Source of the DNA: Paraburkholderia acidipaludis NBRC 101816
Lineage (GTDB): Bacteria > Pseudomonadota > Gammaproteobacteria > Burkholderiales > Burkholderiaceae
Length of the DNA: 64,000 nt
Direction: 5' to 3'
Assembly: GCF_000684975.1 (NCBI RefSeq)
Contig: NZ_BAXZ01000019.1
Location: forward strand, 62,001 to 126,000
A program made the translations under genes and the position numbers. Of this stretch, positions 16,771-23,835 are shown one piece after another (position 1 is the stretch's first letter; each line of letters opens with the position of its first letter). The notes under the pieces are model-generated. The model saw only the letters and a program-made list of their open reading frames with translations, did not search any database and was not told where the DNA came from.

Positions 16771-18009
16771 ATGAGCCACGCCGACCCCATTTCGTCCAGC
16801 CTCTCGACGCCGAACAACCGGCCCGACCTTGCCAGCGCTCGCGAAGCCGTGCGCGCGTTGCGTTCGTCGCAGATCCGCGAGGTGGCGAATGCGGGTTTTG
16901 GCGTGCCGGACGTGCTGCCGTTCTGGTTCGGCGAGTCCGATCGCGTGACGCCGCCTTTCATCCGCGAGGCGGCAGCCGAGGCGCTGGGGCGTGGCGATAC
17001 CTTCTATACGCATAACCTCGGCATCGCGCCGCTGCGCGAGGCACTGTCGCGCTACGTGAGCGACCTGCATGGCCCGACGCCGGCGCAGAACATCGCGGTA
17101 ACGAGCGCGGGGGTGAACGCGCTGATGCTTGCCGCGCAGCTCGTGACGGGCGCGGGCGACCGCGCCGTGGCCGTCACGCCGCTGTGGCCCAATCTCGTCG
17201 AGATCCCGAAGATACTCGGCGCTTCCGTCGAGACGGTGTCGCTCGTCTACGGCGAGCGCGGCTGGGCGCTCGATCTCGACCGCCTGCTTGCCGCGCTCAC
17301 GCCGGACACGAAGCTGCTGATGATCAACTCGCCGAACAATCCGACGGGCTGGGTGATGACGCGCGAAGAGCAGCGCGCCGTGCTCGATCACTGCCGCCGC
17401 CACGGCATCTGGATCGTCGCCGACGAGGTGTACGAACGCCTGTACTACGCCGGCGAGGGCGAGATTGGCCAGCGGACCGCCCCCTCGTTTCTCGATCTCG
17501 CATCGCGCGACGAACGGTTGATTTGCGTCAATTCTTTCTCCAAGGCGTGGCTCATGACGGGCTGGCGCCTTGGCTGGATGGTCGTGCCCCATGCGCTGAT
17601 GGACGATCTTGGCAAGCTGGTCGAGTACAACACGTCGTGCGCGCCGTCGTTCGTCCAGCAGGCGGGAATCGCGGCGCTGGAGCGCGGCGAGCCTTTCACG
17701 CGCGCGCTGGTCGCGGACCTGCGCGCGTCGCGCGATCATCTCGCGGCGGCGCTCGCGCGACTGCCGGGCGTGGACGTGAAGGTGCCGCACGGTGCGATGT
17801 ACCTGTTCTTCCGGCTGGCGGATGGGCAGCCAAGCCTCGATTTGTGCAAGGCGCTCGTGCGCGACGCGGGTCTCGGGCTCGCGCCCGGCAGCGCCTTCGG
17901 CCCCGAGGGCGAAGGTTTCGTGCGCTGGTGCTACGCCTGCGATCCGGCCAGGCTGGACGAGGGCGTAGCGCGCCTTGCCGGCTATCTGGAGGCGCGCGCC
18001 AGGCGTTGA
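16771..18009 (+). CDS. PLP-dependent class I/II aminotransferase
   Basis: 412 residues, fold-type I. SPNNPTGWVMTREE and DEVYERLYY are the PLP ring/phosphate contacts. The Schiff-base Lys lies in NSFSKAWLMTGWRLGW, and the substrate-carboxylate Arg is in EGFVRWCYACD. It transfers amino groups between an amino acid and a 2-oxo acid in the cytoplasm. The aspartate/aromatic subgroup is likely, but specificity cannot be read. The ATG at 16771 follows a poor ribosome site. It is probably independent of scpB, which has its own promoter. Confidence 0.92.
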   Translation: MSHADPISSSLSTPNNRPDLASAREAVRALRSSQIREVANAGFGVPDVLPFWFGESDRVTPPFIREAAAEALGRGDTFYTHNLGIAPLREALSRYVSDLHGPTPAQNIAVTSAGVNALMLAAQLVTGAGDRAVAVTPLWPNLVEIPKILGASVETVSLVYGERGWALDLDRLLAALTPDTKLLMINSPNNPTGWVMTREEQRAVLDHCRRHGIWIVADEVYERLYYAGEGEIGQRTAPSFLDLASRDERLICVNSFSKAWLMTGWRLGWMVVPHALMDDLGKLVEYNTSCAPSFVQQAGIAALERGEPFTRALVADLRASRDHLAAALARLPGVDVKVPHGAMYLFFRLADGQPSLDLCKALVRDAGLGLAPGSAFGPEGEGFVRWCYACDPARLDEGVARLAGYLEARARR

Positions 18010-18060
18010 ACGCCTGCAATGCACAGTGCATCGGCGCACGGTGAGTAATCGAAAGGCGTC

Positions 18061-18089
18061 TTTACGCACCCGGCGTTTTTGCGTAATAT
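18061..18089 (+). promoter_or_regulatory. Sigma-70 promoter upstream of scpB
   Basis: TTTACG, 17 bp, TAATAT. Transcription would start near 18096, leaving a leader of about 205 nt before scpB. Confidence 0.55.
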
Positions 18090-18101
18090 GGCGCTCAGTC
18101 A

Positions 18102-18126
18102 AGCGGTTCCCTGCGGGAACTTCGCT
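18102..18126 (+). repeat. Hairpin at the 5' end of the scpB leader
   Basis: AGCG-GTTCCC-TGC-GGGAAC-TT-CGCT forms a stem of ten pairs with a small bulge, just after the predicted transcription start. It may stabilise the mRNA 5' end. Confidence 0.45.
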
Positions 18127-18301
18127 ACTCCGTCCGGCTGGGTCTGGCTCGATTGCCTGTATTGCGGCCCCCCGGTGCGTGCTCCCATCAATATGACCGA
18201 TCAGAATCGGGCGAGCGCGTCTCCAGTTCCATATCGTCTTTCGTCTGTCTGATCCGGTTCCTTGAACCTGATTTACCTTACTTAAGGTCTGACCTGGCTG
18301 C

Positions 18302-19336
18302 ATGAATACCCAAGAGGCGAAGATCGTCCTCGAGACTGCATTGATCTGCACGCAGGAGCCGCTGAAGGTCGGCGATCTGCGCAAGCTGTTCTCCGATGAC
18401 ATTTCGGCCGACACGGTCCGCCACCTGCTCGAAGACTTGAAACAGGAATGGTCGGGGCGCGGCGTGGAGCTGGTGGGCCTCGCGTCCGGCTGGCGCTTTC
18501 AGAGCAAGCCCGCCATGCGGACTTACCTCGACCGCCTGCATCCCGAAAAGCCGCCGCGCTATTCGCGCGCGGTGCTCGAAACGCTCGCGATCATCGCGTA
18601 CCGGCAGCCGGTCACGCGCGGCGACATCGAGGAAATTCGCGGCGTGACGGTCAATACGCAGGTCGTCAAGCAGCTCGAGGACCGCAACTGGATCGAGGTG
18701 ATCGGGCATCGCGACGTGCCGGGCCGTCCGGCGCTTTATGCGACGACGCGGCAGTTTCTCGACGACCTCGGGCTGAAGTCGCTCGACGAACTGCCGCCGC
18801 TCGACGACCCTTCGGCGCAAATCGGCGAACAGTTGCTCGCGCAGCATGCCATCGAGTTTCCGGACAGCGAGGTGGCCCAGCTGCTCGCGACGCAAGCGGA
18901 GAGCGAGGCTGCGGAGCCGGTCCGCACGGACGCTGCCGAGGCGGCCGAGACCGAAGAACCGGTGGAGCCGGCAGAACCGGCGATCGAAGCAGGCGCGCCG
19001 GATGCGACGGAGCATGAACCGCCCGAAGCGGCTCATGAGGCGGAGTACGCCGGGGACGCTGCCGAACCGGACGAAGCGGATGCGGCGCAAGCCGACGAGA
19101 ACGCCCGGAGCGCCGAGACCATTGCCACGGCCGAGCCCGAATCCGAGCCCGACGCAGGCAACGAACAAGGCAAGACGGCAGCCGCACAGGGCGACGACGC
19201 ACACGACACCAATGTCACGGGCGCCGAACCCCAACACGAACGACGCGAGGAAGCCCCTCGCGCCGGGCAGAACGAGCCCGCTCACCCGAAGGCGTATTGG
19301 CCGTATCCGGTCGCCGCGCCCGAAGGCGATGACTGA
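18302..19336 (+). CDS. scpB: Segregation and condensation protein B
   Basis: The first ~185 residues carry the two winged-helix domains of ScpB (MNTQEAKIVLETALICTQEP..., then YSRAVLETLAIIAYRQPVTR and DIEEIRGVTVN). ScpB dimers bind ScpA and bridge SMC heads in chromosome condensation. At 344 residues it is much longer than usual (about 180-210). The extra 150 residues are a low-complexity Glu/Ala/Asp-rich acidic tail, probably disordered. scpA is not in the window. No clear ribosome site precedes the ATG. rluB follows after 147 bp, probably in the same transcript. Confidence 0.93.
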   Translation: MNTQEAKIVLETALICTQEPLKVGDLRKLFSDDISADTVRHLLEDLKQEWSGRGVELVGLASGWRFQSKPAMRTYLDRLHPEKPPRYSRAVLETLAIIAYRQPVTRGDIEEIRGVTVNTQVVKQLEDRNWIEVIGHRDVPGRPALYATTRQFLDDLGLKSLDELPPLDDPSAQIGEQLLAQHAIEFPDSEVAQLLATQAESEAAEPVRTDAAEAAETEEPVEPAEPAIEAGAPDATEHEPPEAAHEAEYAGDAAEPDEADAAQADENARSAETIATAEPESEPDAGNEQGKTAAAQGDDAHDTNVTGAEPQHERREEAPRAGQNEPAHPKAYWPYPVAAPEGDD

Positions 19337-19440
19337 ACCGGACACGGCAGCCGCGACGCGGCACAGGACGACCCCGTCCTCATGACGGGACTGACGTCGG
19401 AGCCGCTCGCCGCGGCCCCCGGCGTAACGAACACACTGAC

Positions 19441-19459
19441 GCGCCCCGCAAGGGGGCGC
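19441..19459 (+). repeat. Hairpin between scpB and rluB
   Basis: GCGCCCC-GCAAG-GGGGCGC lies 25 bp before the TTG start of rluB. Only short T runs follow, so termination would be partial if any. Confidence 0.4.
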
Positions 19460-19483
19460 GCAACCTGACATTTTGAGGTTGTT

Positions 19484-21274
19484 TTGACTGATATCCACGA
19501 CACCGATTCGACCGACGCGTCCGAATCCTCGCGCCGCGCGGCATCCGCGCAGGCCGACGAACCGCGTTCCCGCGAAGCCGGCGAGGCCGAGGGCGCGCCC
19601 GGTGGCGGCGAAGGCGAGGACCGTCCGCGCCGCGGTTTGCGCCGCGGGCCGCGCAGCCTGATCGCGCGCCGCCGCGCGGGCGCGAAGGCCAAGGCCGCCG
19701 ATGCGCCGTCGGCCGACGAGCCGGGCGCCGCCGCCGAAGGCGCCCAGGACAGCGAGAGCGCCGCGCCGGCGCCGCGCCGGGAAGGCGCCGCGAAAAAGCA
19801 GGGCCGCCGCAAGGACGCAGGTGCGCCCGGCGCCCAGGGCGAAGGCGCGGCGGCGAAGCCTGCCGGCAAGCGCCAGAAGAACCCGAATCAAGGCCAGGGG
19901 CATAAAGGCCAGCCGCGTGCGCAGCAGACACCGGCTGCCGCCGGCGAAAGCGCGCAGGACGATCTCTTCCTGTACGTGACGTCGCCGGCCTTCGACGCCG
20001 ACAACGGCGCCGCGGGCTCGGGCGTGCGCGCGCCGATGCTGCGCCGCGGCCGCGTGCAGCAAAAGCGCGTGCTGAGCCCCGACGACGACGCGCCGAAGCT
20101 GCACAAGGTGCTCGCCGACGCGGGCATGGGCTCGCGCCGCGACATGGAAGAGCTGATCATCGCGGGCCGCGTTTCGGTGAACGGCGAGCCGGCGCATATC
20201 GGCCAGCGCATTCTGCCGACCGACCAGGTCCGCGTGAACGGCAAGCCGATCAAGCGCAAGCTGCCGAACAAGCCGCCGCGCGTGCTGCTCTATCACAAGC
20301 CGACCGGCGAGATCGTGAGCCATGCCGATCCGGAAGGCCGCGCCTCGGTGTTCGACCGCCTGCCGCCGATGAAGACGGCGAAGTGGCTCGCGGTCGGCCG
20401 TCTCGACTTCAATACCGAGGGGCTGCTGATGCTGACCACCTCGGGCGATCTGGCCAACCGCTTCATGCACCCGCGCTATAGCGTGGAGCGCGAGTACGCC
20501 GTGCGGGTGGTCGGGGAGCTGACGGAAGGGAACCGCCAGAAGCTGCTCAAGGGCATCGAGCTCGACGACGGCCCGGCGAACTTCCTGCGCATCCGTGACG
20601 GCGGCGGCGAGGGCACGAATCACTGGTATCACGTCGCGCTGGCCGAAGGCCGCAACCGCGAAGTGCGCCGCATGTTCGAGGCGGTCGGCCTGATGGTGAG
20701 CCGCCTGATCCGTACGCGCCACGGCCCCATCGCGCTGCCGAAGGGCCTCAAGCGCGGCCGTTGGGAAGAACTCGACGACAGTCAGGTTCGCAGCCTCATG
20801 GCCGCGGTCGGGCTCAAGGCGCCGGCCGAGGAGAAGGGCGGTCGCGGCGGCAACGCTCAGGAGCGCCGTCAGCCGGACCCGATGCAGACCTCGATGGGCT
20901 TCATCAACCGCGAGCCGGTGCTGAGCTCGCACGGCGCGATGGCGCAGCCTCGCCAGGGGCGTCGCGGCGCGGCCGGCGGTTTCGGCGGCGGTGCGGCGGG
21001 CGGCGCGGGCGGCTTCGGCACGGGTTTCGGCGGCGCGGCGGGTGGCGGGCGCAACGGCAATCGTCCCGGCCGCGACGTCGACGGCAATCGGGCTCCGGGC
21101 GCCGGCAAGCGCGCGGGCGGCCAGGCCAGCGGCAATCGCCGTGGTCCGGGCGGCAACGGCAATGGAAATCGCGGCGCCAATCCCAGTGCCAATGCCAACG
21201 GCAACCGCGCGCCGGGCGGCAACAGCCGCGGCGGACAGCGCGGCGCACCGCGCAACCGCACGCGCGGTCACTGA
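19484..21274 (+). CDS. rluB: 23S rRNA pseudouridine synthase RluB (U2605)
   Basis: 596 residues, about twice E. coli RluB. A disordered Ala/Gly/Arg-rich N-terminal stretch (1-200) is followed by an S4 RNA-binding domain (about 205-255; LHKVLADAGMGSRRDMEELI). The RsuA-family catalytic domain has Asp308 in GRLDFNTEGLLML. A Gly/Asn/Arg-rich tail runs from about 445 to 596. It makes pseudouridine in 23S rRNA helix 92/93. RluB is preferred over RluE/RsuA because of the length and the scpB neighbour. The start is TTG at 19484, behind GAGGT. The tails look like RNA-binding RGG/GN repeats. Confidence 0.9.
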   Translation: MTDIHDTDSTDASESSRRAASAQADEPRSREAGEAEGAPGGGEGEDRPRRGLRRGPRSLIARRRAGAKAKAADAPSADEPGAAAEGAQDSESAAPAPRREGAAKKQGRRKDAGAPGAQGEGAAAKPAGKRQKNPNQGQGHKGQPRAQQTPAAAGESAQDDLFLYVTSPAFDADNGAAGSGVRAPMLRRGRVQQKRVLSPDDDAPKLHKVLADAGMGSRRDMEELIIAGRVSVNGEPAHIGQRILPTDQVRVNGKPIKRKLPNKPPRVLLYHKPTGEIVSHADPEGRASVFDRLPPMKTAKWLAVGRLDFNTEGLLMLTTSGDLANRFMHPRYSVEREYAVRVVGELTEGNRQKLLKGIELDDGPANFLRIRDGGGEGTNHWYHVALAEGRNREVRRMFEAVGLMVSRLIRTRHGPIALPKGLKRGRWEELDDSQVRSLMAAVGLKAPAEEKGGRGGNAQERRQPDPMQTSMGFINREPVLSSHGAMAQPRQGRRGAAGGFGGGAAGGAGGFGTGFGGAAGGGRNGNRPGRDVDGNRAPGAGKRAGGQASGNRRGPGGNGNGNRGANPSANANGNRAPGGNSRGGQRGAPRNRTRGH

Positions 21275-21397
21275 ACGCAGCAAAGCAGTCGGGCGGCATC
21301 TTGCGAGGTGAGCTGCCGACGCTTTGCGAAAGGGTGGGAAAGTCGGGCGGGCAAATCCCGCAAGCCCTTTCCGGACAGGCATTTAGCGCCGTCCGGT

Positions 21398-21426
21398 TTG
21401 CGTTGGTGTCGAAAAAAGGCTACAAT
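21398..21426 (+). promoter_or_regulatory. Sigma-70 promoter of the rimP-nusA-infB operon
   Basis: TTGCGT, exactly 17 bp, then TACAAT. Transcription would start near 21433, about 310 nt before the rimP start. Confidence 0.7.
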
Positions 21427-21462
21427 CTCGAAGTCGCTGGGCGTGCGGCTTTGATTTGCGCT

Positions 21463-21480
21463 CCAGGTCCGACCACCTGG
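21463..21480 (+). repeat. First hairpin of the rimP leader
   Basis: CCAGGT-CCGACC-ACCTGG, a perfect 6-bp stem, lies 12 bp before the leader terminator. Confidence 0.5.
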
Positions 21481-21492
21481 CTATAAAAGAAG

Positions 21493-21517
21493 ATGGGCGT
21501 TTCGCCCATTTTTTTTT
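21493..21517 (+). terminator. Leader terminator (attenuator candidate) before rimP
   Basis: ATGGGCG-TTT-CGCCCAT with nine T. It lies about 60-85 nt after the predicted start of transcription and 227 bp before rimP, so it would end most transcripts unless read through. Leader attenuation of nusA operons is known in other proteobacteria. Confidence 0.85.
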
Positions 21518-21743
21518 GGTCCGGCCGCTTGAGAAGGTAACTGCGAGGCAACTGCGAACGTAATGGCGGGTGCGGTTGTGGACCAGGCGGCGGGCCGCGC
21601 GGGGTGCGTCATCCATGGAGCAGGCAAGGTGCAAGAGCGCGCGCTCACCTGGCGCGCGGCCCGCGAACCGGAATGAAACCGGACGACCGAGCGGAATCTC
21701 GGGAAGTTGCTGGCCTGCTGCGCGAATATCTGGAGTAGGCATA
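21518..21743 (+). other. Rest of the rimP leader
   Basis: It holds an 11-bp perfect long-range dyad (21590-21600 with 21654-21664) closing a 53-nt loop. A 37-codon frame from 21562 has no good ribosome site and was not called. Confidence 0.4.
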
Positions 21744-22211
21744 GTGCAACTGACGGAACTGATTGAAACCACGGTCACCGGGCTCGGGTACGAGCTGGTC
21801 GATCTCGAGCGCACCGGGCGCGGCATGCTGACGATCTATATCGATCAGCCCTCGGGAACCGCGGGTATTGCGATCGAGGATTGCGAGAAGGTCACGCGTC
21901 AGCTGCAGCACGTTCTGATGGTCGAGAACATCGACTACGAACGGCTCGAGGTTTCATCGCCGGGCCTCGACCGTCCGCTGAAGAAGCTGGCGGACTTCGA
22001 ACGCTTCGCGGGCTGCGAGGCGGTCATCACGTTGAAAAAGCCATTGGACGGACGGAAATCGTACCGGGGCATCGTGCATGCGCCCGAAGGCGAGACCATC
22101 GGTCTGGAATTCGAAGGGAAGGCAGGGCCCGCGATGCTGGATTTCACGCTCGCGGACATCGACAAGGCACGCCTTATCCCCAAAGTTGACTTTAGGAGCC
22201 GCAAACAATGA
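21744..22211 (+). CDS. rimP: Ribosome maturation factor RimP
   Basis: 155 residues, the family length. Starting at GTG (21744), VQLTELIETTVTGLGYELV is the standard N terminus, followed by LTIYIDQPSG, GIAIEDCEKVTRQLQHVL and the hallmark LEVSSPGLDRPLKKLADFER. The C-terminal SH3-like barrel follows. RimP binds the 30S precursor and helps assembly of the uS12 region. The stop overlaps the nusA ATG (ATGA), so translation is probably coupled. The annotation boundary excludes an upstream in-frame stretch that overlaps the leader and looks non-coding. Confidence 0.97.
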   Translation: MQLTELIETTVTGLGYELVDLERTGRGMLTIYIDQPSGTAGIAIEDCEKVTRQLQHVLMVENIDYERLEVSSPGLDRPLKKLADFERFAGCEAVITLKKPLDGRKSYRGIVHAPEGETIGLEFEGKAGPAMLDFTLADIDKARLIPKVDFRSRKQ

Positions 22212-23683
22212 GTCGCGAAGTGTTGATGCTGGTGGACGCGCTGGCACGCGAGAAGAATGTCGACAAGGACGTGGTGTTTGCCGCCCTTGAAGCGGCGCTG
22301 GCGTCCGCCTCCAAGAAACTCTTCGACGAAGATGCGGACATTCGCGTGCAGATCGACCGCGAAAGCGGCGAGCACGAGACGTTCCGCCGCTGGCGCGTCG
22401 TGCCCGACGAAGCGGGCCTGCAGGAGCCGGATCAGGAGATCCTGCTTTTCGAAGCGCGCGAGCAGAAGGCCGACGCGCAGATCGACGATTTCATCGAGCA
22501 GCCGGTGCCTTCGGTCGAGTTCGGCCGCATCGGCGCGCAGGCCGCCAAGCAGGTGATTCTGCAGAAGGTGCGCGACGCCGAGCGCGAGCAGATCCTCAAC
22601 GACTTCCTCGAGCGCGGCGAAAGCATCATGACCGGCACGGTCAAGCGCATGGACAAGGGCAATTTCATCGTCGAGTCGGGTCGTGTCGAAGCGCTGCTGC
22701 GCCGCGACCAGCTGATTCCGAAGGAAAACCTGCGCGTGGGCGACCGCGTGCGCGCCTGGATCGGCAAGGTCGACCGCACCGCGCGCGGTCCGCAGATCGA
22801 GCTCTCGCGCACGGCGCCCGAGTTCCTGATGAAGCTCTTCGAAATGGAAGTGCCGGAAATCGAGCAGGGTCTCCTCGAGATCAAGGCCGCCGCGCGCGAT
22901 CCGGGCGTGCGCGCCAAGATCGGCGTCGTGGCCTACGACAAGCGCATCGACCCGATCGGCACCTGCGTCGGTATTCGCGGTTCGCGCGTGCAGGCGGTGC
23001 GCAATGAGCTCGGTGGCGAAAACGTGGACATCGTGCTATGGTCGGAAGACCCCGCCCAGTTTGTGATCGGCGCGCTCGCGCCGGCAGCCGTGCAGTCCAT
23101 CGTCGTCGACGAGGAAAAGCACTCGATGGACGTTGTCGTCGACGAGGGCGAGCTGGCCGTCGCCATTGGCCGCAGCGGCCAGAACGTGCGTCTTGCCGGC
23201 GAACTCACCGGCTGGCAGATCAACATCATGACGCCGGACGAAAGCGCGCAGAAGCAGAATCAGGAGCGCACCGTGCTGCGCGACCTGTTCATGGCGCGCC
23301 TCGACGTTGACGAAGAAGTCGCCGACATCCTGATCGACGAAGGCTTCACGAGCCTCGAAGAGATTGCCTACGTGCCGCTCAACGAAATGCTCGAAATCGA
23401 GGCATTCGACGAGGACACCGTGCACGAGCTGCGCAACCGCGCGCGCGATGCGCTGCTCACCCAGGCCATCGCCAACGAAGAGAAGGTGGAAAACGCCGCG
23501 CTGGACTTGAAGAGCCTGGACGGCATCGACGCCGACCTGCTCGCGAAGCTGGCGCAGCATGAGATTCATACCCGCGACGAGCTTGCCGAGCTGGCCGTGG
23601 ACGAGCTCACCGAAATGACGGGGATGGAAGAAGACACCGCGAAAGCGTTGATCATGAAGGCGCGTGAACACTGGTTTCAGTAA
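22208..23683 (+). CDS. nusA: Transcription termination/antitermination factor NusA
   Basis: 491 residues. The order is an N-terminal RNA-polymerase-binding domain (1-~125), an S1 domain (~135-200; GTVKRMDKGNFIVESGR), two KH domains (~230-345; GVRIRG-type GIRGSRVQAVRNELGGENVD and GRSGQNVRLAGELTGW), then two acidic C-terminal repeats as in E. coli NusA. It controls pausing, termination and antitermination. As the second gene behind a leader terminator, it may regulate its own operon. Confidence 0.98.
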   Translation: MSREVLMLVDALAREKNVDKDVVFAALEAALASASKKLFDEDADIRVQIDRESGEHETFRRWRVVPDEAGLQEPDQEILLFEAREQKADAQIDDFIEQPVPSVEFGRIGAQAAKQVILQKVRDAEREQILNDFLERGESIMTGTVKRMDKGNFIVESGRVEALLRRDQLIPKENLRVGDRVRAWIGKVDRTARGPQIELSRTAPEFLMKLFEMEVPEIEQGLLEIKAAARDPGVRAKIGVVAYDKRIDPIGTCVGIRGSRVQAVRNELGGENVDIVLWSEDPAQFVIGALAPAAVQSIVVDEEKHSMDVVVDEGELAVAIGRSGQNVRLAGELTGWQINIMTPDESAQKQNQERTVLRDLFMARLDVDEEVADILIDEGFTSLEEIAYVPLNEMLEIEAFDEDTVHELRNRARDALLTQAIANEEKVENAALDLKSLDGIDADLLAKLAQHEIHTRDELAELAVDELTEMTGMEEDTAKALIMKAREHWFQ

Positions 23684-23752
23684 CCTGGCAACAGGGATGA
23701 AGCTGGTGGCGAACGAGCAGGAACCGACCATGACCCACTGAACCTATCGCGG

Positions 23753-23785
23753 CCGGCACCGCCCTCGAGCGTGTGCCGGGGCCGC
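23753..23785 (+). repeat. Hairpin in the nusA-infB spacer
   Basis: CCGGCAC (23753-23759) pairs with GTGCCGG (23773-23779), and GCGG (23749-23752) with CCGC (23782-23785) across a two-base bulge. It may be an mRNA processing or stability element. Confidence 0.4.
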
Positions 23786-23802
23786 ATGAACCGATGTCAA
23801 CC

Positions 23803-23821
23803 GCAAGGAACCGCTCCTTGC
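23803..23821 (+). repeat. Hairpin next to the infB ribosome site
   Basis: GCAAGGA-ACCGC-TCCTTGC, a perfect 7-bp stem, ends four bases before AAGAGGA, the infB ribosome site. It could influence infB translation. Confidence 0.45.
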
Positions 23822-23835
23822 ATTAAGAGGAATGA

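Noticed and set aside
18278..21382. A 1034-codon open frame antisense to scpB and rluB
   Set aside because: Both sense genes are well-supported; the frame has no recognisable domains and low-complexity Arg/Ala composition. It results from high GC content and codon bias.
21562..21675. A 37-codon frame in the rimP leader as a leader peptide
   Set aside because: No convincing ribosome site and no regulatory codon run.
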